Below are positions 25,672 to 37,800 of a stretch of DNA of 64,000 bases, in pieces. Below the pieces are notes generated by a model. The model did not search any database, was not told where the DNA came from, and worked only from the letters and a program-made list of their open reading frames with translations. The DNA comes from Bradysia coprophila (lineage: Eukaryota > Arthropoda > Insecta > Diptera > Sciaridae): assembly GCF_014529535.1 (NCBI RefSeq), contig NW_023503302.1:4512314-4576313 (forward strand), read 5' to 3'. A program made the translations under genes and the position numbers. How positions within the stretch are numbered: position 1 is the first letter of the stretch; each line of letters starts with the position of its first letter.

Positions 25672-25800
25672 TTTAACAAATTAATTTTTTTATAAGATCT
25701 CAATTTCTACGTAGACTTTCAACTTATAACTCACTTTTGGGTTACTACAATTTAAGCTCTTATGTACGTTCATCCTATTTTAACTGCTTTCGTCCAAATA
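25672..25800 (-). promoter_or_regulatory. Conserved upstream block of four-TM gene copy A
   Basis: About 110 bp upstream of the start codon, the minus strand has GACGAAAGCAGTTA (25781-25794) downstream of an A-rich stretch. The same core and the spacing recur at copies B and C while flanking DNA has drifted, so this is a plausible core promoter or shared enhancer. Inference from paralogue comparison only. Confidence 0.4.
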
Positions 25801-26453
25801 TTTTTTTGTAGATCAATTTTGAATTGCACGCAGCCAGTAATATGGATCGTCACGATCATCACAGCTGTACAACTTAATTAAAGATTGCAACTGTGTAGAA
25901 AAATCTATGTAATTCAGAACACATCTGTTCTGAATGTAGCACTATGTAATCGTTACCGTCTGCTACATACATTTCACCTCTAGAAAAATGCAGAGACTTA
26001 AACTCTCAAAACTTTTAACTAATTAAAAGCGTGTCAAATGGAACTTTTCGTATCTGACTAACCTGAGACTGAGACAATGTATAACGTGCCTTCAAATGGT
26101 ATAAAAATGAAGATTAAAGATCATCAGTATATCGCTTACATAAATGACCCTGTCTAGTGTTCTCTTATAACAAAATGTATGTTGAAACTAATGAAGTAAT
26201 AGATTTTGTGTCTAACTTTAAGTATAGATGTAATAGCTGATGATACGCTTTCCATTTGTGAAAGGTCAATGCGCTTATTGATTGACTACAAGAGATGTAT
26301 TTTGTGGAATAACAGACGCACAATTGTGTTTTCTGCAGCTTGAAGAAGAATTAAATTAAAACTGCAAAGTATAGTTACCGTGTAAATGTATTAATAATAA
26401 TTTTACTAAAAAAATAATCCAATTGGTTTCACGAAACTTTAATTTGTTACTTT

Positions 26454-28940
26454 TTACACTGCAAAAACACCTTCACGAATTTCTTTTATATGAATGAAGA
26501 CAACGGCGAAACAGAACGCATTTATAGCAATTCCCACAATGCCACTTCCAACCGTTGAGCCGATTGAGTAGTCGCTGTAGCTTATAATGTTTATAATCAA
26601 GCTAACAATTGAAGTGAGAATCGCAGCACCAGCGTAGATTAACCATGCTCGTAGGAAACCGATGCGTTTCTACAAATAAAAACGTTGGGAAGATTAATTT
26701 GTTGTTATCTTTAATGATATCACTAAATGGGCAAGACGTTTTTACACCTTAACAGTTTACCACTTTGTTATATAATTCGTTTGATTAAAAGAATCGGGGT
26801 CCCTATCCACGCAAATTCACATGGAACAACGTTAAAAAATTCAACCATCCTTTCCGCCAGCATCACACTCAGTATTTTTTTTAAATTTTCATGTCCTTTT
26901 ATTCAAATAGATCTAAATGCATAAAGGAGACATACCTAGTTAGCAAATTATAAGAAAAATGAAACATCATTGATTAAACCTCGTTTCGAATAGTCTGAAT
27001 GCAAAAAAAGTCTTTCAATCAGATTATTGGGATTGAGGCTAAATTAATATAATTTATATTATAATTTGCTGTTTCCTTTCCGCATTTAGGTATTCAATGG
27101 AAGTGATCAACTTGTTCACAATACCACCCAAAAAGACGACGTATTTTTTATTACACCCTTACAGCTACGTGGAACTTACTTGATTTGTACCCTTTAATAG
27201 GATTATGCCCATTATAAATCCAAGGACAGCTATTACTAGAGCAATTGCTACAGCTGCAATCATTGAATCTTCTGTAAATGAGAATAGGAAAATGTAAAAT
27301 GTATCAAAAACCATTGTCAAGCAACTTAAATAAAGCAAGGTAAACCAGCTGAGTGAAAAACAAAACAAAATGCTCTTCAGTTAAAACGTCACAGAGGGCA
27401 CGCATATTAACAGTTTTACTATGTGTTCTATTATTTCGTTTGATCGAAGATTTTCAGAGATTAATTTCAGAAATCTTTTACTTCATTTGTTTTGAACATG
27501 CTTTTTGTTATGTAAGACCTAATTAATCGGAGCTTGCCGCTTATTATTGCTGTTGTTGTCGATAACCGATGACAGTCGTCTGTAACAGGTTAACATGATT
27601 TACGCGACAAGTGATTTTGCTTGTAGATTCGTTCAGGTTGATTGCTAAGAAAGCTTTGACTTTATAATGAGTTTTTATGTTAATGAATGATGATGACAAA
27701 ACGTTTTGATTTACTTCTAATGATTTTCGTATTTTATACTTACTATTAGGAATGTCTAGCTGGTCTGGATTAACAGTTGTCAGGCCAGCAAGACCGAATG
27801 CATAAACAATAAGCAGAATAATATTTCCAACCTAAAGGAAATAGAAAAATTACAAATTTTAATTTATCTGGCTGGAAATCAATTCGGAAATTAACCATAA
27901 AGCATAGACCATAAATTATGAAAAATCAAAACATCTCACAAACTCACTCATTTGTCTGAATTCTTAGTATTTATGTTCAAATCGATGATAGAGAATTTAT
28001 CAGCAATAGATAATGATAATCGATGAAATAAATCTACTGAATTGTATAACATATTCAACAGATACGCCCAATTTTTTATGTAGCCCTACTAAGCAAAACG
28101 TATGGTAAAACTAATGAATTAAAAGATTTTGTATAAAATCGAATTCTAATGAATAACGTATATACATATAGTACAACGAAGTAACAGATTCAATAACACT
28201 CGGCAACACTTTGAGTACGAAACACACATCCATTGGTCCTAATAACGCATGTGGTTCCACAGCAGCTGCTTCACAAATTCAGTTATTTGTGTGGCATGTA
28301 ACTAGGGTGCAGTGAATTCAAATAACGACCCCAAATGTCTTCGCTACCTATCGTTAGTAGTAATATCTAGTAATACCTTAGGTATTGTACTAACGATGGG
28401 TAGTGGAGATCTCAGCAGGGACTGAATGTAAATATTATCAAAATCGGATCTTGATTCACAAAACGACCGCCTGGTCCTCTATAAGATTTTTGAGAGCTCG
28501 TAATGTTTCGATTTCGAAGCGCTGAGGGTCATACCATTCTAAGGGACAGATACTGATATAGCATTCAATCTACACGAATATTAGCTTTCAAGTTAAAATG
28601 TTTTAACTAGGCATGTTGTATCCTGTGATGCTATATTGAGTCAGTACGCAATAAGTCGTGTGAGAAAGGTTATAATGAAGAAAAAGGATAGGATGTAGGA
28701 TCCGTTGTTAAAAAAAAGTTTTTAGATTGTAGACCACTCCATCACTTGGCGTAGACACGAAATTAGTTTCTGTAAAACATTTTCTATCCCCTTACAAGAC
28801 CCTTCAGAGAATGAATACCTTTCTCGAGTGCAACACTAACACTAAACGAAACACGTAGATCAACTTACAATTTGAAACCACGCAATAACTTTTGTCCACG
28901 ATGAAGCCCCACAACAGCAAATAGTCCTTTCGTTCGCCAT
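26454..28940 (-). CDS. Small four-pass membrane protein, tandem copy B (4 exons)
   Basis: Exons 28940-28869, 27831-27744, 27271-27180 and 26669-26454 give 155 residues. The N-terminus MANERTICCCGASSWTKV matches copies A and C, as do the TM2 block LGFIMGIILLKGTNQ and the TM3 start KRIGFLRAWLIYAGAAIL. The 3' exon ends HIKEIREGVFAV. All four splice donors are GTAAG and all acceptors are AG after T-rich tracts. The loop between TM1 and TM2 (NPDQLDIPNKD) is the most divergent part between copies. B is closer to C than to A: it shares the loop, TM3 and TM4 residues and the flanking upstream DNA. It looks intact. Same orientation and same likely role as its neighbours, but no function can be assigned from sequence. 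Confidence 0.82.
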
Positions 28941-29105
28941 TTTAAAGTATCAATTTAAATGATCTCACTTTCAACGGTAAACTCTCTACTTCTAACTCAC
29001 TCTTCGGCAACTATATAATTTGAATACGAGTACCCGCTTTTATGTACCTCTTTCAAGTGTAAGGCACGAGTGTGACTGCTTTCGCAGAAATATTTTTTTT
29101 CGTTT
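28941..29105 (-). promoter_or_regulatory. Conserved upstream block of four-TM gene copy B
   Basis: The minus strand carries CTGCGAAAGCAGTCAC (29072-29087), about 130 bp before the ATG, next to an A-rich tract; it matches the block upstream of copy C closely and copy A more weakly. Confidence 0.4.
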
Positions 29106-29214
29106 ATCAGTATAATTAATAAATCCGTTATTGTTACTAATCGCAATTGCTTGAATTGCCATATCTATATCCATAACTTGATTAGATTGTTGAATTGGAA
29201 TTTAAAAATAAATT

Positions 29215-30060
29215 TCGGCTGATACGGTCGTCATAGAAGAAAGCGGTGACGCATCATGTGCTCTTCCAAAAACAAGTGATATCGCAAGAGGTGATGACGC
29301 TACATCAGCTTGCCTACCGTCTAAATATCAACACTTGCTTTTCGCTATAAGATGCGCAAACTATTCTGGCAAGGACGTCTCATCTTACAAGAATACTTTC
29401 ACAAACTTACTTCTTCTACTGGCTTTTTGACTTTTGTATGGATAAGGGGCAACGAAGGGCCTTTTGAAGAATTTGTTCATACAACGCCCGAAGGGATTTT
29501 TTGAGCCAGTCCGGCACTGCATCCAGCTGGGGAGAGAAATTGTTCAGCATGTGTGCAGTTTGTTGCCCGAGTCGAGATCCGAGATCGCATCCTGCATTCT
29601 TTCTCAAACTTAAAGCGAACTGGCCTATTATTGCCAATAAATTTATCTCTCAGCAAATTTCAACGATCTAGCTCATTTCCTTCCCACTAGACCACCTTTC
29701 CAAAAGTTATTTTCACGAATTTGGTTCATGAATAGTTAGTGTACAACAAAGTATTCAACGTTCGAGTTTCGGCCTGATGAATGTTTTGATATATCACCAC
29801 AAGTGCTCGGACAGTTGCAGGCTTACTGTCTACTATATTCAGTGGTTTGTTGTCTCAACTTCACGATATCAGCTTTTCTAAAAGTTACAATAAGTAGACC
29901 ATCATCACCTTTTAGCAACAAATTTTATGTGCTTCTTGGTTCTAGTTCGTTAAATTGCGTTTTAAGTTTTAAGAGAAACTTTTGTGGGTTTACTTTTCAA
30001 AACTGTATTACCAAGGCCAAGGCAATTCCATAATTTCATGTGTTAGTTCATCCAAATTAC
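29215..30060. repeat. Upstream flank duplicated with 38785-39560
   Basis: Shared with the region upstream of copy C: TGATATCGCAAGAGGTGATG, ACGCTACATCAG, and a minus-strand block reading MKLWN-LG and SLKT. The latter resembles the end of a LINE ORF2 (LWNSL, then a basic tail), so an old LINE fragment probably travelled with the gene duplication. The 73-codon frame at 29416-29637 is open here but disrupted in the other copy. Confidence 0.5.
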
Positions 30061-30411
30061 ATTGAATTTTAAGGGTTTAAGGCTCTCGTAACCTTTCTCA
30101 ATTGTAACATGTCCATTAGCTTACTTACCACTAATGCGTTCAATTACATTGTCCTTTGGTGTAGCGCTAACGATTTTAATAGAATTGATGGAACAGTGGG
30201 AATATCATAGCATAAATGTTGGAAAAGCATTTCAATCCTATTGACATCGCAAGTGTTAGAATGAAGTGAACTTGTACTGTGCACTCATACCTTAGTTTTT
30301 TTTCTGGATTTACACTACCTTCAGTGGTTTATTTACTTTGGTCATAAGTCCATATATTTTCCAGAGATACTTGGTATTACCTTTGCTTTTAGAACATTTT
30401 CCCTAAACTCT

Positions 30412-30657
30412 CTAAAGTGCCAAATAGTAAGTAAAGTAACCAAACTGTGAAAAAGTACTACCGGACGCTAGCATATAATAGAATATTACGTCCTTGCTTG
30501 TAAGTTTGTTGTTTTGGCAAGATGGAACTTTGCGAAACAAGCCGAAGGCCAGTGGAGTAATCACACAAGCCAAAACAATAACTTGCAAGCAATTACGTAA
30601 GATATTATAAATTTCCATGCGTGTCAAATAGAACTCTTCGTATTTGACTAATCTCAA
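30412..30657 (-). other. Unassigned open frame with hydrophobic segment
   Basis: The frame is open for 81 codons, though its first codon is TTG; the first ATG starts MEIYNILRNCLQVIVLACVI, leaving 68 residues with one likely TM segment. The first 12 codons share about 30 nt with the reverse strand near 26035-26068, upstream of copy A, so this probably marks duplicated flanking DNA of the four-TM array rather than a gene. The plus-strand LINE fragment abuts it at 30658. Confidence 0.2.
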
Positions 30658-30809
30658 GGTCTCAAGGTCAGTGAGAGAAAAACCAAGTACATGACAACTT
30701 CATTGTCTGATGGCAGACCAACGGACCATACGCTGGGGGTGAATGGAAGACACTTCGAGATAGTCGACAGCTTTATTTACCTTGGGTCGCTGGTCAATAG
30801 TGATAATAG

Positions 30810-31605
30810 GTGTTATCATAGATGATAAGCTGTCGTTTAATGAGCATATTGACCGGGTGATTCGTAAGTCTTATAGTATGTTAGGATTCATATTCCGGTG
30901 TGGGCGTTATTTCACTAGCCAATCCAGCTTGCGTCTCCTTTACGCGACGCTCGTTAGAAGTCGGTTGGAGTATTGCTCGTCGGTTTGGAACCCCTGCTAT
31001 GCCGATGCGATGCAACTGGTCGAAAGAGTTAAAAAAAAGTTCACCCGAATGCTGTACTTTAAGTTTGGGATCGCTCAACCGAGACCTCCACATCATGAAC
31101 GTTTGAAGCACTTAAAACTACAATCGTTGGAAACGCGACGTTTGAATGCTGACGAAATTATGTTACACAATCTGGTACACAAGCGAGTCGATTCATCACT
31201 TTCTCAACGTCTTTGTTATCGCCATCCTGTGAGGGATACTGGGTGTGTCTGTATTTTACCTACCGAGGATGTTCACTAATTACCAGGTCAATGCGCCGGT
31301 GTATAGGCTTCAACAAAATCATGACACGTTCTTCCGTGAATTGGACATCACTGGTAATTCGTCGATTGCGTATCATAAATTAGTGAAAAGTTACTTTGAT
31401 TGGTGATTCGATTTTACATTTTATTCTGATGGTTTTGAAGTAATTTTTACGTGTTCTGTCTTTTCTCTTCCTCTGGAATTTTATTGTATTAATTTTTTTG
31501 GTGTTCTCCGTTATGCTTTTATGTATAGACTGAATTGTTATTGGGCTTTGGCCTGTTATTTGGTCTCTAAACGAAAATAAATAAAATAAATAAATAAATA
31601 AATAG
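30810..31605 (+). mobile_element. 5'-truncated Jockey/CR1-like LINE inserted in the older LINE
   Basis: Reads GVIIDDKLSFNEHIDRVIRK, then LVRSRLEYCSSVWNP and VERVKKKFTRMLY, the end of a non-LTR reverse transcriptase, up to a stop at 31279. A +1-type shift near 31269 restores the expected end in another frame, which closes at 31406 with SYFDW and a stop. A 3' UTR follows and finishes in AAATA/TAAA repeats (31575-31605). AATAG occurs at both edges (30805-30809 and 31601-31605), consistent with a 5-bp target duplication, though the tail repeat makes the right copy ambiguous. Removing the insert joins the host codons for NSDN and SIGEE in frame. Confidence 0.85.
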
Positions 31606-31962
31606 CATCGGAGAGGAAATACGTAGAAGGGTAACGCTTGGTACAGGAGTTACTACAGTCTTCAAAAACTCATTCGGTCAAAAACACTCAATCGCAACCT
31701 TAAGTGCGAATTGTACAGATCGCTGATTCGACCAGTTGTTGCATATGGATCGGAAGCTTGGTGCATGACACAAAGTGACGAACAGACACTTTTGGTTTTT
31801 GAAAGGAGAATTATTCGATCAATTTTTGGAGGTGTCAATGTGAACGGCAACTGGAGAAGAAGATACAACCATGAGCTGTATCAGCTTTACAAGGAGCCCG
31901 ATATAGTCAAGTTCATCAAAATCAATTGATTAAGATGGCTCGGTCGTGTACAAAGAATGAAC

Positions 31963-34169
31963 TATTCTCTTATATATCTTACTCGCTGCTCATGATCGAA
32001 ACACTGCGGTAAACTCAAAAGGAGATACATCCGAAGCAGCTAAAGCTGCTTAACCATCCTCCTAGGTTTTCTTTATGGGACAGATAAATTGCTTGTGAAA
32101 ACTTTTATACAGACTATAGAATATTCTTGGATTATTTACTCAGTGCAAAAACTGCAGTCTGTATAATCTGTTGGAATCAAAGATTGCGTTTGAACATTTA
32201 TTCAAATATAATCCTCCTAATACAATTTTTGTATAGGACCTTTAATGATTTTACATAATAACAAAATTCATTCTATCATCCCGACGACAATCATGGTATG
32301 TGAATTATTTGTATTAGAATGAGCGATAATTATAACCTCTCCATAATTTACGCCTCTAACGACTTTTCACTTTATGACTCCGCTGAACATTCAAAATAAT
32401 ACGAAAATGGACAAACAATCACGAAGATTTTAACTCTTTCTTCGAAAGAAATTTTACAATAATAGCCGAAGCGCATCGGTATACTACCTTGGATTAGCCT
32501 ATTTAAATTTTCAATGAATAACGGGAAACGTTTAATTGGTAATCATTTATTTAAGATCCGTTCGAAAGTCGCAAAAGGTTTTTAAAGGCGTAAATTGAAT
32601 AAATTCGGTTAAACCGCCGACTGTAACAATTTGTAAAAGGATGAATTCACTTTTACCAAACGAAATGTTTCACTTTAACATTTATTTAAAGTAAAATAGA
32701 TAGCGCAAAAAAAAACAACCACAATCGCCACGTGACAACAATCCCACGACATCGATGTTCAGCAAATAACCGAAAAAAATTCATATTTTTTCCATAAAAA
32801 TAAAGTTTGCAATGTTCGAAAAATCCAAATAGTGCGTACAACAGTTGTTACTGCAACTTTATTGATTCAATGACAAAATAAAACAATCAGTTTCCATTTG
32901 CGTGTGAAGGTTCGAACATGAACTTTTTAAAATTTTAGCGCTCACAAAAGCGTACCATTTTTGACACATTTTGATCTAGTACGTTTAGCACTACCATTTT
33001 GACGTACATCAATCAGAAACATTCTTGATGTTTACAAACCACAAAATGGTTCTTTGATGCAATTGGAATTTTGTAAAAGTTGAATCGAAAATCGAATATT
33101 TTAATATAAAATGTTTAGTGTTTGATGATCAAATGTTGTGCAATCGATAGGCCTTATCTTTTCGCAGGTAATTTAATTCGTAAACATGCACTGATCCAAA
33201 TTTTTATTTTCGAAAAATTGTTTTAGGAAAATGATCCAGCATCAACTACATTAGATTAGATTATTGCGGTCCGAACTTTAGAAAACAGATTCTTTTTCTT
33301 TGAATCAATGCTTTATGATGATATTGTCTACGTAAACACGAAATTCAAGCGACACAAACATCTCAACTGTGAAATAAAATTTTGGTGCCACACCTTGAGG
33401 CTCCGGAAACATCGAGTGACCTAAAATCTAAAATCGGTCCAATGACCTCGGACATAAAAATTTTGTTCTAGGACCCCCCACAACTTTCATTTTTGAACAT
33501 TTGTCCCGAAGAGACCAAATCTCTACGACGCCATCTTGTGACCGTACAAACATCAAAGTTGGGACCCTGAATTGACACATTTTCCATCTTTTCTCGAAAA
33601 CGCTTCCGCCGATTTTTTTAATATATACCTCAATCGATAGGTATTTTCAGCGGCTATCAACGATGGAAATTGCACGAAAATTCTATGTACCGTTTTTGAC
33701 AAAATTGAGAAAAACCACCCAAAAAACCACTTTTTGGTAATTTGCGGTGCCTCACATGCATGTGGCCGCTCTCAAATGTTTTTATTCGGAAGCTCCGACC
33801 TCGAAAACCCTTTAGACACAAATTTCACTACAATCCGTTGTATTTACGCGAAATGGCAGCCATTTTTCGTTTCAAAAATTCCGACTTTGAAGCCACCTAG
33901 CGGCCAAGCGACGCATAAATTTTTTTTTTGACCTACATTTCCTGAATCAGCATCAAAAGCTCTACCGAAATCAACCGTAAAATCGTTAGGTCCGAGGTAC
34001 GGCCTCAGTCCTAACCTAGGTCCGAACTCGACTTTTTCCCATCTCGCCACCCCAAAAAACACTTCTATCTACTTTTTAGATTTTTAGAAAGTACGATGCC
34101 CTGCGGGCATCGTGTAATAAATGCCGGGACAGTCATGTATTAAGGCGCAGCGCTGCGCGCTGCGCTTGC
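31963..34169. mobile_element. 2.2 kb unclassified insertion in the older LINE
   Basis: Host LINE codons for QRMN end at 31962 and resume at 34170 with EERVPLK, so the intervening DNA is an insertion. No transposase or reverse transcriptase frame is visible; short ORFs at 33734-34062 look spurious. Its right end has two strong hairpins, 34095-34111 (GATGCC/GGCATC arms) and 34145-34165 (GCGCAGCG/CGCTGCGC arms). AAC borders both sides. A 3' palindrome recalls Helitron/Helentron-type non-autonomous elements, but no CTRR end is seen. It may be composite. Confidence 0.55.
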
Positions 34170-34813
34170 AACGAGGAACGTGTGCCACTGAAACTGCTAA
34201 ATACAAATCCCGATGGAAGCCGCAGACCAGGAAGACCGAGAGCGAGATGGAAAGATGCAATTGAGTCTGATCTGAAAGTACTAAGAGTGAGCGACTGGAG
34301 AACGTTGGCGCGGAATAGGTCCGATTGGAGAAGATTGCTGGAAGAGGCCAAAACCAATAGTAGGTTGTAGTGTCCGCCCAGATAAGTAAGTAAGTGTCTC
34401 AGATTAAATGTATAATGAGCGTTCAAATAGTCTTCAGATCCAGATCATCAATATTTTTACTCTAACGAACACGTCATCTGTCATCGACGTTGATGACAAA
34501 AACAAACGATAATTCCTAGGAAAATCTGTGTGAAAACCTCTATGGTTAAAACTAATGAAGTAACAACAGTTAGTGGCATCTAAAACAAAAGGAGTAACTG
34601 ATGTAAAAGATCAAGGCAAATATATTTAGTTCCTATAAATCGTCGAAAACAACAGATACATTTTGTGGTATAAAAGATGTACATTGTCCAAGCTTGTTTT
34701 CCTCAGCTTGAAGAAAAATTAAATTAAAACTTCAAAATAGAGTTACTTACCGTGTTATTGTATTTTAATAATTTTAATCGAATTAATAATTGAATTTACA
34801 TGGTCAAAACACT

Positions 34814-37800
34814 TTAACGTATTTCTTTCACATGAATGAAGACAATGACAAAACAGAATGCATCTATAGCAATGCCCACAATGCCACTTCCAAGTATTAA
34901 ACCGATTGAGGAATCGTCGCTGTAATTTATAATGTTTATTATCAAGCTAACAATTGAAGTGAGAATCGCTGCACCGTCGTAGATTAACCATGCTAGTAGG
35001 AAACCAACTCGTTGCTTCAAATAAAAACGTTGGGAACATTAACTAAACACGGCCGAAACACGTCATAAAAAAAATTCTGAACATTTTTGATTACTCGGAA
35101 CTTACTTGATTTGAACCCCTTAGTAGTATAATGCCCATTATAAATCCAAGTATAACCAATACTAAAGTAATTTCTGCAGCTGCAATAATTGCATCTTCTG
35201 TAAAAGGGAAATGTAATAATAGTTTGTTGTGTTATAAGTATTGTAATGTTGATTTTTTCAGCACTATGCCCAAGTTTTTGGGTCGTGTGCTGAAAAAATC
35301 TCATTACAATACGTGCAACACATCATGCTTTGTGCCAACCGAGAATTGAAATAGACAAGAGCACAAAAAATCATAATTTTCATTGTAAACAATCACTCTT
35401 CAAATTTGATCGATCACATTGCTTTGCATTTTCTCAAACGAATGCTGTAACAACTCATACAAATTCCATATCAACACTGCTTTGAGTGTTGTAATATCAC
35501 ATCTAACTGGTGCTGAAATAAGTCACTTTACAACACTAAAATGAGTGCTGAAAAGAGTCGTATTTCAATTCTCGGTGGCACAAAAAGTAGTTCAATAAAA
35601 CCATAAAAATAACGGTCGTTTAATAGTATCCTAGTTTTTATGTTGTAGCGTCGTCATTTATGTCTATAATCATGCGCCTAGAAGTGCTTTTGGGAGAGAT
35701 TTAGAAAGGTTATGACTTTGGCATTTTGTACTTATCGACTGCACTTATTGAATGGTAATGACAAGATGTTTACGTTTACTTCTAATAATTTTTGTATTAA
35801 TACTTACTAGTAGGAATGTCTATCTGGTCTGGATTAGCAGTGGTCAAACTATGAAGATTGATTGAATGAAAAATAACCAGAATAATATTCCCCACCTAAA
35901 GGAAATATAAAATTTGCAAATTTTAGTTACCTGGCTGGATATCAATTCTGAAATCGACCATAAACCTTAGACCATAAATAATAAGAAATCAAAACAACTC
36001 ACACAGTCACTCATTCTGAATTCACAGGATTTATGTTCAAATTAATGATGCAGAATCTATTAGCAATGCAATGCGAGAAAACAGATCACATTTTCAACGG
36101 ATATCTACAATCGAAGTGATGTTCTTCAAGGAATAGGGTAATCTCGCACACCACACAAATTCATGGTGTGCGAGATTCACCTCTAAGTGGTGAATCTCGC
36201 ACAGTCATGACTTTTCGTTACATGTCGTAAAAGGACGCATACTATGATCGCGTGTGCGAGATTCCCCGACACCGTTCTTCAATGCTCTTTTTAGGTCTTT
36301 TTTCCATAGGAAAAAAAGACCTATTGTGGGCACTTCATCTGTCCGTCCGTCCGTCCGTCCGTCCGTCCGTCCGTCCGTCCGTCCGTCCGTCCGTCCGTCC
36401 GTCCGTCCGTCTGTCCGTCCGTCCGTCCGTCTGTGTCACAAATAAAATGTGATTGATAAAAGTTAAAATTGCAATGCTACTATGAACAAACCAACACCAG
36501 GCAAATCAATTATTATTTGTTATCTGGTAACCAATCGCTCATAGCAGATATAGCAATTTGAAAGTTTGGTAGTTGTTGGTAGTTGGACCCCCAAAATATT
36601 TTGCAGCAAAGATGTTTACCGTTTGAGAGCTACGCACCGAATGACGAAATTATTCTGCCTGCTTGCCTTTTTATAACTCAAATATTTGGTAGTTGACTAC
36701 CACGTTGGTAAATTGCAATGCTACTATGAGCAAACCAACACCAGGCAAATCAATTATTATTTGTTATCTGGTAACCGATCGCTCATAGCAGACATCGCAA
36801 TTTGAAAGTTTGGTAGTTGTTGGTAGTTGGACCCCCAAAATATTTAGTAGCAAAGATGTTTCTTCCTCGAAAGATGCACACCGACTGATGAAATTATTCT
36901 GCCTGCTGGTCTATTTGTAAATCGAGTATTTGGTAGTTGACTACCAAAGTGGTAGTTGACTACCAAAGTGGTAGTTGACTACCAAAGTGGTAGTTGACTA
37001 CCAAAGTGGTAGTTGACTACCAAAGTGGTAGTTGACTACCAAAGTGGTAGTTGACTACCAAAGTGGTAGTTGACTACCAAAGTGGTAGTTGACTACCAAA
37101 GTGGTAGTTGACTACCAAAGTGGTAGTTGACTACCAAAGTGGTAGTTGACTACCAAACTCATACGGAGGTTGTAGAGATGTTTAATGTTTGAAAGCTGCA
37201 CACCGACTGATGATATTAATCGGCTCGCTTGCTTATTTATAAATCGAAAATTTGCTAGTTGAATACCGAAGTGGTACTTGAATAAATACCAAGCTGGCAA
37301 TAAACAGAAATCATACTTAATGCTCTTAATCTATACTTAATGCGAGACCCGACCTATTTTCATAATTTATTGCTCGAAAGTAGTGACATTTAGTCTTTAG
37401 GAAAGTTTCGATTAGGGATAGGTGGTTGGGAATGATGGTTAGATTCAAAAACGATGGTGAGATTCAAAAACGATGGTGAGGTTCAAAAAGAAAAAGAAAA
37501 AAGACTCACTAGGCGTTAGCCGGTACTATTCTTGTTTTTCTTTTTCATCCATGTCGTCAAAAATCAAATCACCAGCTTTGAATAATGTAGCCATACTAAG
37601 CAAAATGTATGTTTAAACTAATGAAATAAAAGATTTTGCGTCAATTCGAAATCGGGTGAAGTAACAGATTCGATAATTATTACAGTGTCTGCTGTCAGCG
37701 ACTGATTAATAACAAGCACTCTGCCGTGATAGACAATAGAACATTTGGTACGACTTTATTATCATGCCGTAGAGTTTTGAGTTAGGTCTCTTTCGCGTCG

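Larger units (their letters stand above)
30658..34396 (+). mobile_element. Decayed LINE (RTE-like C-terminal ORF2 region), interrupted by two insertions
   Basis: Three blocks read in order on the plus strand as the C-terminal part of one retroelement ORF. Block 1 (30658-30809) reads VSERKTKYMTTS and then FIYLGSLVNSDN. Block 2 (31604-31962) reads SIGEEIRRRVTLG, then after a frameshift LKCELYRSLIRPVVAYGSEA, FERRIIRSIFGG and RLRWLGRVQRMN. Block 3 (34170-34370) reads EERVPLKLLNTNPDGSRRPG, then RWKDAIESDLK and LLEEAKTNSRL followed by a stop. The 3' end finishes in TAAG repeats at 34384-34396. The gaps between blocks are occupied by another LINE and a 2.2 kb insert. The clade call is inference from motif style. 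Confidence 0.8.

Noticed and set aside
33734-34062. ORFs on both strands inside the 2.2 kb insert
   Set aside because: Overlapping, low-complexity, no recognisable transposase or replicase motif.
36252-36452. Overlapping frames of repeated Ser-Val-Arg-Pro
   Set aside because: Translation of the CCGT microsatellite in two frames; not a protein.
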